NCBI GenBank assembly: GCA_035498715.1
Contig: DATJZV010000068.1
Location: 62,001-126,000 of the forward strand
From: DASPSR01 sp035498715
GTDB taxonomy: Bacteria > Nitrospirota > UBA9217
Length of the DNA: 64,000 nt
Direction: 5' to 3'
In this document: positions 53,357 through 60,450 of the stretch, piece after piece
Numbering within the stretch: the stretch's first letter is position 1
Layout of the letters: the number at the start of each line of letters is the position of its first letter
Position numbers and translations under genes: made by a program
The notes under the pieces: generated by a model
The model's input: the letters and a program-made list of their open reading frames with translations, nothing else
Databases searched by the model: none
Told to the model about the DNA's origin: nothing

Positions 53357-54025
53357 TCACGAGGGGTGCAGAAGTAATTTCTTCATTCTTTTCGCCAGCA
53401 TGTCAGCGCATCTGAGCGGCTCGGGTATCCGGTGTTTGTCGGTACACGCAATGGTCAAGCGAAGCGCGTCAGCGAAGTTTATTTTGTGGCCTGGGGATAC
53501 GAACAGCGGCTTGACACCGTCTTTCGTTCTCACGACAGCACCTACAGTCTTCCCTTCGTAAATCAACGCCGACCATTGACCTTTCTTGATGCCTGGTTCT
53601 TCATGATTTCCTATCAACCGTGATTTTGCGCAACCGATCGTTGGGATTGCGAGCAGGACTCCGGTGTGCGAAGCGATCCCGAAGCCCCTCGGGTGGGCGA
53701 TCCCTTGGCCGTCGACGAGGATGAGGTCGGGTTTGTGCGCCAATTTATTAAGTGCCGCTATGATCGCGGGCCCTTCACGGAACGAGAGAAAGCCTGGAAC
53801 GTAGGGAAACCTAAGTTCTTGGACAGCAGATTGCTGCTCGATAAGGGCAAGCTCGGGAAAGAGATAGAGGCACGCCGTGGCGAACACGCGGTCGTTCGAA
53901 AAAGCCGCGTCAACCCCGGCGATGCATCTCGGCTCTTTTTCAAGAGGAGAGATCAGAACCTTCTTTCTCAGCAGGTTCTGAGTATCACGCGCGTCTTTTA
54001 TCGTTAATATCTTTGGCCATTTCAT
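53357..54025 (-). CDS. nfi: Endonuclease V
   Basis: 222 residues. The catalytic Asp lies in IAGVDAAFS; the wedge motif is FPYVPGFLSFREGP, and VDGQGIAHPRGFGIASHTGV supplies further metal ligands. It nicks DNA near deoxyinosine and other deaminated bases. Together with the alkyltransferase it is one of two DNA-base-damage functions in the window. It is convergent with the NimA-like gene; a weak GCGGAA serves as ribosome binding site. Confidence 0.95.
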   Translation of the reverse strand: MKWPKILTIKDARDTQNLLRKKVLISPLEKEPRCIAGVDAAFSNDRVFATACLYLFPELALIEQQSAVQELRFPYVPGFLSFREGPAIIAALNKLAHKPDLILVDGQGIAHPRGFGIASHTGVLLAIPTIGCAKSRLIGNHEEPGIKKGQWSALIYEGKTVGAVVRTKDGVKPLFVSPGHKINFADALRLTIACTDKHRIPEPLRCADMLAKRMKKLLLHPS

Positions 54026-54086
54026 TGTTTGTTCCGCACCCTATTATATTATTATACTATGCATCAGTGGTGCTCAGGTTGCCATA

Positions 54087-54122
54087 ATCCATCATACCCG
54101 CGTAAGCGGGTGCACAGAATGA
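54087..54122. repeat. Short REP-like palindrome
   Basis: CATCATACCCGCGTAAGCGGGT followed by GCACAGAATGACG, with a CCCGC/GCGGG stem and GTAA loop. It resembles common 'CATTCCCGC-GCGGGAATG' intergenic repeats. It lies between the divergent endonuclease V and SixA genes. Confidence 0.5.
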
Positions 54123-54150
54123 CGAGCGCACGGGGAAAGGAGAAAAATAT

Positions 54151-54615
54151 ATGTTTCTCTATCTTGCGCAGCATGGAGAGGCAAAAAGGGAAGAAGAAGA
54201 CCCGGCACGGGGATTGACGGACAAAGGTGTTCAAGATGTTCGTAAGGTGGCTGCATACGCTCAGAAAATGAATCTCCGCATCGGCCGGATTTTTCACAGT
54301 GATAAGGCCAGAGCCATGCAGACTGCACAAATATTTGCTGACTATCTCAAGCCCGGGAAAGGAGGACCCGAGACCGCTAGCCTGGCACCGATGGACGATC
54401 CAGCGATTTGGGCCAAGCGCATAGCAGAGGTGCAAGAAGATACCATGCTTGTGGGTCATCTCCCGCATATGGTGAAGCTCGCTGGTTTGCTCCTTTGCGG
54501 AGACAAGGAGAATATGTTCATTGATTTTAAGATGGGAGGGGTTGTCTGTTTAACACGATTTGATGATGGCCGTTGGGCCTTGGAGTGGATGCTCGTGCCG
54601 GAGATCATGCACTAA
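54151..54615 (+). CDS. sixA: SixA-type phosphohistidine phosphatase
   Basis: 154 residues. It is a short histidine-phosphatase: FLYLAQHGEAKREEEDPARGLTDKG at the start, with Gln in place of the usual Arg before HG, a variant I recall as frequent in this branch; then IFHSDKARAMQTAQIFADYL and the second catalytic His in MLVGHLPHMVKLAGLL. It removes phosphate from His-phosphorylated proteins. AAAGGAGAAAAATAT gives a clear start. Confidence 0.88.
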   Translation: MFLYLAQHGEAKREEEDPARGLTDKGVQDVRKVAAYAQKMNLRIGRIFHSDKARAMQTAQIFADYLKPGKGGPETASLAPMDDPAIWAKRIAEVQEDTMLVGHLPHMVKLAGLLLCGDKENMFIDFKMGGVVCLTRFDDGRWALEWMLVPEIMH

Positions 54616-54985
54616 AAAAACAGTGTAGCCAGATAAACGAGTTCCTCGCCTTATCTGCAGATATAGTAACAAGTGCACACGGTCCTCTTCTCCGCCGAAT
54701 TCGATCGATCTTGAGCGCTAGCTCCCGAGGATCCCGGGAAAAATTTTTTCCGCATAAGAAAGGATCTTTGGCGTCAGAACCTTCCTCTAGGCCAGGAACT
54801 GGCCGAAGTTACGCACGGGGAGAAGGGGATAAGACGTTCTGCTGGTACTACCTGCGGAACGCTTCCGTTATACTACAACCGCAGCTGCGATTTAGTAGCG
54901 GGTCGTTCATCCAGAATAAAAATATAAAGAAGGGTATTTTGGGTGACGCATTAAATAAGCATAAAAAAATAATACCTTGAAATAT
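54616..54985. other. Intergenic 370 bases
   Basis: No coding frame is supported. A weak hairpin TCCCG-AGGATCC-CGGGA followed by AAAAATTTTTT (about 54724-54752) might end sixA transcripts. The 3' part is AT-rich and holds nothing else that I recognise. Confidence 0.4.
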
Positions 54986-55507
54986 CTAAACATTTATCAA
55001 AAATCGCTCCACCTCGCTAGCCCATACGTCATACCCTTCGTCGGTTAGATGCACACCATCATCTTGGAAATACTCATTTTTGGGGTTGCCATTAGAATCG
55101 ATAAAAAGGCTATAGACATCGAGATATTCTGCGCTGAAATCGCGTGCGATCTGTTCGAGACGGCGGTTAGTGTCCCTGATGACGTAATTGCTTATCCATT
55201 CCAAGGCCACCGGCAGTATGCTCTGTATTACAACAACCGATTTTTTGTACCAAGTCGACAGGTCGCGTACGATCTCGTGATAGGGACCGGTGATGTCGTA
55301 CTGCTCCATGGCTATGTTGTTAATGCCGGTCATGAGGAAAATGAAGTCTGGATCATCGATTGACGCGCGGATTCTTTCCCGGCGGTCGAGCAAGCTTTCT
55401 ACCGGTTCTCCCGATATGCCAAGGTTGGTTATGCGATATTTTGGAAAACGTTTCTGCCAGTTATACGACGCTGTCAAAGAGTCGCCTATGAAGACAAGGT
55501 TCTTCAT
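54986..55507 (-). CDS. SGNH/GDSL hydrolase
   Basis: 173 residues. Block I is LVFIGDSLTASYNWQ (nucleophile Ser), block II has the Gly in LGISGEP, block III is LMTGINNIAM with Asn, and block V is QDDGVHLTDEGYDVW with Asp and His. It is a compact cytoplasmic esterase/lipase or acyl-carbohydrate hydrolase; the substrate is unknown. The final residues are hydrophobic (ERFLINV). The ATG has no clear ribosome binding site. It follows the selenoprotein operon on the same strand after a 98-base gap. Confidence 0.88.
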   Translation of the reverse strand: MKNLVFIGDSLTASYNWQKRFPKYRITNLGISGEPVESLLDRRERIRASIDDPDFIFLMTGINNIAMEQYDITGPYHEIVRDLSTWYKKSVVVIQSILPVALEWISNYVIRDTNRRLEQIARDFSAEYLDVYSLFIDSNGNPKNEYFQDDGVHLTDEGYDVWASEVERFLINV

Positions 55508-55605
55508 GACATTTAGATGGGATCTCTGACACTGGTTTCTACTGAAGCGGCATCAAGATTCTGATCGATGTTTTTTTGTGTAAATCAGCTTCTTCCGTGT
55601 CAACG

Positions 55606-55923
55606 TTACTCAGCTCTAATCTCACGCTGGATTGCTTGCTTCAGCATCATGACGGACGGAACGTTTTTGAGTCGCCCGGACTCGTCCATATAGGTCCTTC
55701 AGGAAATGCCCGGTGAACTGACGGCTTCAAACGCATCCTTCCCATTTATCCATATGGAAGGCGAGCCTTTGATCCCTCGGTTGACCGCTTCATCGTAGTA
55801 AACCGTGTGATAGGTTACATCGGCCCTGATGTGTAATTCAGCAAGCGCACGGACCAGATATTCCCGGAGCTGATGATAGGACCCACATGGCTCGGACATA
55901 TAAATATCGATCTTTAATGCCAT
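55606..55923 (-). CDS. Thioredoxin-fold selenoprotein with in-frame TGA
   Basis: 105 residues including the recoded one. The conventional frame ends at TGA 55701-55699 right after AVSSPGIS; reading it as Sec gives GIS-U-RTYMDESGRLKNVPS, then VMMLKQAIQREIRAE and TAA at 55608-55606. The N-terminal half is thioredoxin-like: a strand, a Cys in SEPCGSYHQL, and IKGSPSIWINGKDAFE, the usual cis-Pro loop. In a family of small anaerobe proteins that I remember as 'DF family (seleno)protein' the end pattern is (C/U)RxY. A hairpin at 55669-55683 is a near-ideal SECIS. ATG at 55923 fits the family best; ATG at 55962 (overlapping the ferredoxin stop, ATGA) is the alternative. A redox role with the ferredoxin is inferred. 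Confidence 0.8.
55669..55683 (-). promoter_or_regulatory. Bacterial SECIS hairpin
   Basis: On the minus strand GAGTC, loop CGGGC, GACTC: a perfect 5-bp stem whose 5-base loop has G in second position, starting 15 bases after the TGA (55701-55699). GGAC just before and GTCC further 3' could extend it. Spacing and loop match the known requirements for SelB binding. Confidence 0.75.
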
Positions 55924-55958
55924 GACCAGCCTATCTTCAGAGGACGGCAGAGAGACGA

Positions 55959-56189
55959 TCATCCCACATGAATGATCTGGACGGGACAGGAATCAGCAGC
56001 CTCTCTCACCTTGTCCAGGAGTTCCGCCGGGGCTTCACCTTCGGCAGGATTTCCACCGGTCCGATACTTCTCTGCCACCTCGCTCCAGCTATCTGTGGAA
56101 TTCTGCGCAAAAAACTCAGGGCAGACGGTCCAGCATGATTCACAGCTGATGCATTCTTCTCTGACGATCGTTACTTTGGTCTTTGCCAT
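55959..56189 (-). CDS. Single-cluster [4Fe-4S] ferredoxin
   Basis: 76 residues. The cluster ligands are CISCESCWTVCP and the distant Cys in AADSCPVQII. A charged insertion (STDSWSEVAEKYRTGGNPAE) separates them, as in Desulfovibrio-type one-cluster ferredoxins. GAGGTGCTAAC precedes the ATG. Its TGA overlaps a possible ATG of the selenoprotein, so electrons from this ferredoxin may reach that thiol/selenol protein. Confidence 0.92.
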   Translation of the reverse strand: MAKTKVTIVREECISCESCWTVCPEFFAQNSTDSWSEVAEKYRTGGNPAEGEAPAELLDKVREAADSCPVQIIHVG

Positions 56190-56275
56190 GTTAGCACCTC
56201 GCTTGGTTATAGTAATAAATGCTCTGGTTTCGTCGCGATATTGTGACTCTCTGGGATCTCACTTCACTCGGCAGC

Positions 56276-56599
56276 TCACAACAGTCTTTTTTTCTCCAGC
56301 ACGTCATCGATCCATGAGAGCGCGGCCGAGACCGTAGGAAAACCGATGGTGCTCGTCAGGAGGATGACCGTATGCCGGACCTCCCCGGGTTTGGCCCCGG
56401 CAGCCAGTGCCCTGCGCGTGTGAGAGTGCACGGAGCCTTCGGACCGTATGGACGCCGCTGCAGCGAGCTGGACAAGCTCCGAGATTTTCTTGTTCAGCGG
56501 ACCCGCTTTTTTTGCCGCCTTCCCGACGCTCTCCACAGCCTTGATCACACCCTTATATCTTTTCTGAATGCTTGAATACTGATTAGGTAATTTGGGCAT
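56276..56599 (-). CDS. Carboxymuconolactone decarboxylase-family protein without CxxC
   Basis: 107 residues, all-helical CMD/AhpD-like fold: LNKKISELVQLAAAASIRSEGSVHSHTRRALAAGA and IGFPTVSAALSWIDDV. The peroxidatic CxxC of AhpD is absent; the position reads EGSVHSH with only the His retained, as in one common subfamily. The reaction is therefore unlikely to be peroxide reduction. AGGAGGCGTC precedes the ATG. It is the first gene of the CMD-ferredoxin-selenoprotein unit. Confidence 0.88.
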   Translation of the reverse strand: MPKLPNQYSSIQKRYKGVIKAVESVGKAAKKAGPLNKKISELVQLAAAASIRSEGSVHSHTRRALAAGAKPGEVRHTVILLTSTIGFPTVSAALSWIDDVLEKKRLL

Positions 56600-56708
56600 G
56601 AGACGCCTCCTGCTCTTTATGGATTCTCCCTTGGCGAGAAAGCCAGAATTTATGGTTTATTTTCTCACCGATTCACTCGCGCGCGATGCTCCACCAAAAG
56701 ATAATCTC

Positions 56709-56737
56709 AGTCTAAGTAAAATTGCCTGAAGAGTCAA
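56709..56737 (-). promoter_or_regulatory. Promoter of the CMD-ferredoxin-selenoprotein operon
   Basis: On the minus strand TTGACT (56737-56732), 17-base spacer, TAGACT (56714-56709), about 110 bases before the CMD start. Confidence 0.55.
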
Positions 56738-56756
56738 GAAACATTGTTTTTTGGGT

Positions 56757-56785
56757 TTGACAAAATGATTTTGTCATGATATTTT
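56757..56785 (+). promoter_or_regulatory. Divergent + promoter upstream of the PilB-like gene
   Basis: TTGACA (56757-56762), 17-base spacer, TATTTT (56780-56785). The -35 box and spacer are covered by the perfect palindrome at 56758-56776. The leader to 57017 would be about 225 bases, with no recognised riboswitch. Confidence 0.5.
56758..56776. promoter_or_regulatory. Perfect 19-bp palindromic operator candidate
   Basis: TGACAAAAT-G-ATTTTGTCA: 9-bp perfect arms around one base. It overlaps the + strand -35 box and lies 20 bp upstream of the minus-strand -35 box, the classic position for a repressor acting on divergent transcription. The regulator is not identified. Confidence 0.6.
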
Positions 56786-57016
56786 ATAATCTTATTCGAG
56801 TTAATCAAATAGAAGAAGGGTTGTCAAGACCAGGCAGAATTTGCGGAAGCAAAAAGAATGACAAAAGTATGGGGAGTTGCATGTTCATGCTCCATTCACG
56901 CACAGCTGAACCAGCCAATTATTCTCTAAAGATTTCCATGGCAAATGCCGAAATAATATAAGGGGATAGAGTATCAGTTTCCCATGCGGGCACTTAAAGA
57001 GAGGAAGCATTAATAT

Positions 57017-58963
57017 ATGACCGGAAATAAGCTTGGTGAGTTACTCATAAAGAACCGTCTTATAACCGAAGATCAGTTTTCAAAAGCTCTTGAGCTGCAA
57101 AAATCGTATCCTGAACAGACGATCGGTCAGCTGCTGATCCAGCTCGGCTATCTCCAAGACATCGTTCTTCGAGAGTTCCTCGATTACAAGGGAAAGCGTC
57201 AAAAACTGGGAGAGATTCTCCTCAAGCAAAAGCGCATCGATGAGGTCAAGCTGAGCAATGCCCTTGCCGTCAGCAAGGACGAGAACCTCCCCCTCGGCCG
57301 TGCGTTGGTAAGGCTGCACTATATCGAGGAAGACGAGCTTGCCCAGTGTATTGCCACCCAGTATGACCTGCCGTTCTTCACCCTGGAGCGGTTCTCGTTC
57401 GAACAAGAACTGGCACGCTTCATCAATTTTAGCTACGCGCAGCTTCACAGAATCGTGCCTGTTTGCAAGGTTGGCAGGGCCCTTACCATTGCCATGGCTT
57501 TCCCCCTCAACAACGAAGAGATGAGGGCGGTCGAGGTCGCTACGGACATGAAAATAAATCCGGTCATTGCCACTGAGCACGATATCATGATTGCTCAGCA
57601 GCGTATATACAAAGCGCAGTTCAATATCACCTCCCGGCAGACGGATGAGGCTGTCGAGTTCGAGCTATCCGAGGATGTTGACCGAGAGACGATCGAATCG
57701 AAGTACGTGGACCAGTTTTACGGACCTGATACGGATTTCCTTGTCAATAAGATCCTTTCCACCGGCATCAAGTTTGGCGCAAGCGACATCCATCTCGAAA
57801 GCACGGCCCACGGCATGATGGTCCGGTACCGGATCGACGGCGTGCTCCAGACACTTGGCCTCGGCAAGGACGGTTCCGCGATCAGCAATCAGGCAAAACC
57901 GATCATTTCCCGGATCAAGATCATCTGCGATATGGACATTGCCGAGAAGAGGCGACCGCAGGACAGCAGTTTTAGAATGAAGGTCAAAAAGGATGGCACT
58001 ATACGGAGGGTCGATTTCCGCGTGTCTACGGTTCCGACCCAGTACGGTGAAAATGTCGTGATCAGGATCCTGGACAAAAAGGGCCTGCCGACGTCGCTCG
58101 AGAGCCTCGGACTGTCTGCATCGCATGTAGATGTGCTGACCAGAGAACTGGAACGGCCAACGGGGATCTTCCTCGTTACCGGTCCGACCGGTTCCGGCAA
58201 GTCTACAACTCTCTATGCGATCCTTGCAAAACTGAACACGCCTGGCGTAAAAACCCTGACCGCCGAGGACCCTATCGAATATTCCCTTGACGGGATAAGC
58301 CAGTCGGAAGTGAACGAGGTGGTGGGTAACACCTTTGCGCGGCTACTCCGCTCCTTTCTGCGCCAGGACCCCGATAACATCATGGTCGGAGAGATACGCG
58401 ATCTCGAGACCGCAACGATCTCCGCACGGGCTGCGCTGACCGGCCACACGGTCTTGAGTACGCTCCACACGAATGACGCAACCAGCGCCGTTATCCGGCT
58501 GCAGGATATCGGGGTAGAACCGACCCTCATATCATCGACGATGCGCTGCGTTGTCTCCCAGCGGCTCGTCCGTACGATTTGCACGCACTGCAAGGTGAAA
58601 TTGCCCCCTCCGGAACATATTGCCAAGGAGTTCCTCGTTACCCCGGACGCCCCGGTGGAGTTCGTGTATGGGAAGGGGTGCTCGCAGTGTAATTATACCG
58701 GCTATGCAGGAAGGAGACCTATCCTTGAACTGTGGGTGCCGACCCGCGAAGAGATTATTCAGTTGAACAGAAAGCTTGATAACCACACCCTGCGCGAGAT
58801 TGTCTTCACTCAGGGCAAGCGGCAGACCATGATTGAGGATGGCATCGCACGATTGAAACGCGGAGAGACGACCCTAGAGGAGCTTTTACGTGTTGTTCCG
58901 TATGAGCAAATAGCGGAATTTCGCAAGAGGGTCGTTAAAAAAATCTTTACCTGGGACGCCTGA
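57017..58963 (+). CDS. PilB/GspE-type secretion or pilus assembly ATPase
   Basis: 648 residues. The N-terminal third has tandem MshEN-like units (KLGELLIKNRLITEDQFSKAL and KLGEILLKQKRIDEVKLSNAL), a fold that can bind c-di-GMP. The ATPase core has Walker A GPTGSGKSTTLYA, the Asp box TAEDPIEY, Walker B MVGEIRDLETA and the His box TLHTNDA; a zinc tetracysteine (CTHCKVK, then CSQCNYTGYAGR) follows. It would power a type IV pilus or type II secretion machine. No pilT, pilC or pilin gene is near. Control by the palindromic promoter upstream is inferred. Confidence 0.93.
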   Translation: MTGNKLGELLIKNRLITEDQFSKALELQKSYPEQTIGQLLIQLGYLQDIVLREFLDYKGKRQKLGEILLKQKRIDEVKLSNALAVSKDENLPLGRALVRLHYIEEDELAQCIATQYDLPFFTLERFSFEQELARFINFSYAQLHRIVPVCKVGRALTIAMAFPLNNEEMRAVEVATDMKINPVIATEHDIMIAQQRIYKAQFNITSRQTDEAVEFELSEDVDRETIESKYVDQFYGPDTDFLVNKILSTGIKFGASDIHLESTAHGMMVRYRIDGVLQTLGLGKDGSAISNQAKPIISRIKIICDMDIAEKRRPQDSSFRMKVKKDGTIRRVDFRVSTVPTQYGENVVIRILDKKGLPTSLESLGLSASHVDVLTRELERPTGIFLVTGPTGSGKSTTLYAILAKLNTPGVKTLTAEDPIEYSLDGISQSEVNEVVGNTFARLLRSFLRQDPDNIMVGEIRDLETATISARAALTGHTVLSTLHTNDATSAVIRLQDIGVEPTLISSTMRCVVSQRLVRTICTHCKVKLPPPEHIAKEFLVTPDAPVEFVYGKGCSQCNYTGYAGRRPILELWVPTREEIIQLNRKLDNHTLREIVFTQGKRQTMIEDGIARLKRGETTLEELLRVVPYEQIAEFRKRVVKKIFTWDA

Positions 58964-59029
58964 ATCGGTCGTTTCGATAGAAGTATCTTGACCAATTCTC
59001 CTGCCCGGCTTGAATGATGGCCTACCCGA

Positions 59030-59059
59030 TTGACACAGCCTCATCCCGTATGGTACGCT
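59030..59059 (+). promoter_or_regulatory. Putative promoter abutting the M28 peptidase start
   Basis: TTGACA (59030-59035), 18-base spacer, extended -10 TGG-TACGCT (59054-59059), 6 bases before ATG 59066. No Shine-Dalgarno is visible. Confidence 0.45.
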
Positions 59060-59065
59060 TGTTCT

Positions 59066-59938
59066 ATGCAGGATACTGTGGCTTATCTCCGCGATGTTGT
59101 GACAGTGCTTGCACAAGAGATCGGCGTTCGGACCTACCGTGATCCCGATAGGCTCGAACGATGTGCTAACTATATCGCCGGCCAATTCAACACCTTCGGC
59201 TTCAAGATAACGAGACAACCATTCCCCATCAACGGAAATACGTATCAGAATATCGTCGCCGAGATCCTTGGCAATTCATCCCCTGAAAAGATCCTGGTCG
59301 TCGGCGCCCACTACGACACGGTGCGCACTACGCCCGGAGCGGACGACAACGCAAGCGGAGTGGCCGGGCTCCTGGCGCTTGCGGGAAGGCTTGCCAGCGT
59401 GAGGATGTCAAGGACGGTGAGGTTTGTCGCTTTTGCACTGGAAGAACCTCCATTCTACCGCACACGGAAGATGGGAAGCTACCAATACGCACGAAGTTTG
59501 TGGGAAAACCGTGAGAATGTCGAGGGCATGATCTGCCTTGAGATGATCGGATTTTTCAGCGACCGAGAGGGTTCCCAGCGCTATCCCGTTCCATTCTTTC
59601 GCTGGAAGTTCCCGACCACGGGAAACTATATCGCAATGGTCGGGAACGTGGGATCAAAACATTTTACTCAATCGACCGCAGCGAATTTCATGAAGGCTAT
59701 CGATCTTCCGGTCGTTAGGTTGAACGCCCCCCCCATTGTCCTCGGCATCGACTTTTCTGATCACTGGTCCTTCGGCAAGTTCGGATACAAGGCGCTCATG
59801 GTCACAGACACGGCCTTCTATCGCAATCCGCACTATCATGCGCCTACAGACCTTCCTGAGACCCTGGATTACGGCAGGATGGCAAAGGTAGTGGAGGGAT
59901 TGACGGCCGTTGTGAAGGAATGGGGAGGGAAGGAGTAG
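59066..59938 (+). CDS. M28-family zinc aminopeptidase
   Basis: 290 residues from ATG at 59066; a TTG at 59030 is the -35 box instead. Zinc ligands follow the M28 order: GAHYDTVRTTPGADDNASGVAG (His and bridging Asp), ALEEPPF (general base Glu and ligand Glu), ICLEMIGFF, and the last His in NPHYHAPTDLPETLDY. No signal peptide, so it is probably cytoplasmic. The substrate peptide is unknown. Confidence 0.9.
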   Translation: MQDTVAYLRDVVTVLAQEIGVRTYRDPDRLERCANYIAGQFNTFGFKITRQPFPINGNTYQNIVAEILGNSSPEKILVVGAHYDTVRTTPGADDNASGVAGLLALAGRLASVRMSRTVRFVAFALEEPPFYRTRKMGSYQYARSLWENRENVEGMICLEMIGFFSDREGSQRYPVPFFRWKFPTTGNYIAMVGNVGSKHFTQSTAANFMKAIDLPVVRLNAPPIVLGIDFSDHWSFGKFGYKALMVTDTAFYRNPHYHAPTDLPETLDYGRMAKVVEGLTAVVKEWGGKE

Positions 59939-60450
59939 CGGGAACGAGGAATGAGGAAGCAGCCTGCCGACGTATTGATAGAAACCCATGCGCATTTGAA
60001 CCGTGAGATAACCCTTATTTTATCAATTTACGCCGTAAAGCCCCGTCACTTCAGGGCGGGGAGGATGACACGTATCCAAGATTGCCTTAAGGAGCTGTAA
60101 TAACCACCGCTGGTCTATTGTTCTATTGCTGATGAAGGGGAGTCAGTCTAGGAAGGATTTTAGCGTAGACCACTGAGGATAGGATAATGGCATAAAGGAG
60201 TTGACAGGCTTACCAAAACCATCGCAGAAAGCCCCAGGCTTTAGCCATGGGGTAGGTCAGGGTAAAGACGCGGAAAAATGACGGGCGGAATATTAAAAGT
60301 GCGACCAAAGCTTTATGACGGCGATGAGCAATAATTGCATGGCAGGGCCACGTGTCTTAGCCGGTATGATCGAGTTCTCAATTGACATTCTTATCTCTCC
60401 ATTATATTCTATCCTCAATCATTCTTGAAAATTGAAATGCGAGGAGTGGC
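59939..60450. other. Intergenic 510 bases holding an IS605-derived MITE
   Basis: No gene. The MITE (60031-60260) occupies the centre. The flanks are AT-rich with no clear promoter; GAGGAG at 60441-60446 is the ribosome binding site of the following gene. Confidence 0.5.
60031..60260 (+). mobile_element. MITE-like remnant with IS200/IS605 ends
   Basis: The left end is CGCCGTAAAGCCCCGTCACT followed by TCAGGGCGGGGAGGAT, the same motif as at 14807. The right end is a hairpin in AAGCCCCAGGCTTTAGCC-ATGGGGTAGGTCA (60229-60258). The 230 bases in between code for nothing. It could be mobilised in trans by an IS605-family TnpA. Confidence 0.5.

Noticed and set aside
56276..56599. CMD-family protein as a third selenoprotein
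   Set aside because: The position of the AhpD CxxC reads EGSVHSH with ordinary codons; there is no in-frame TGA.
56776..56961. 61-codon frame upstream of the PilB-like gene
   Set aside because: Its ATG lies inside the palindrome and -10 region; the sequence has no pattern of a real protein.
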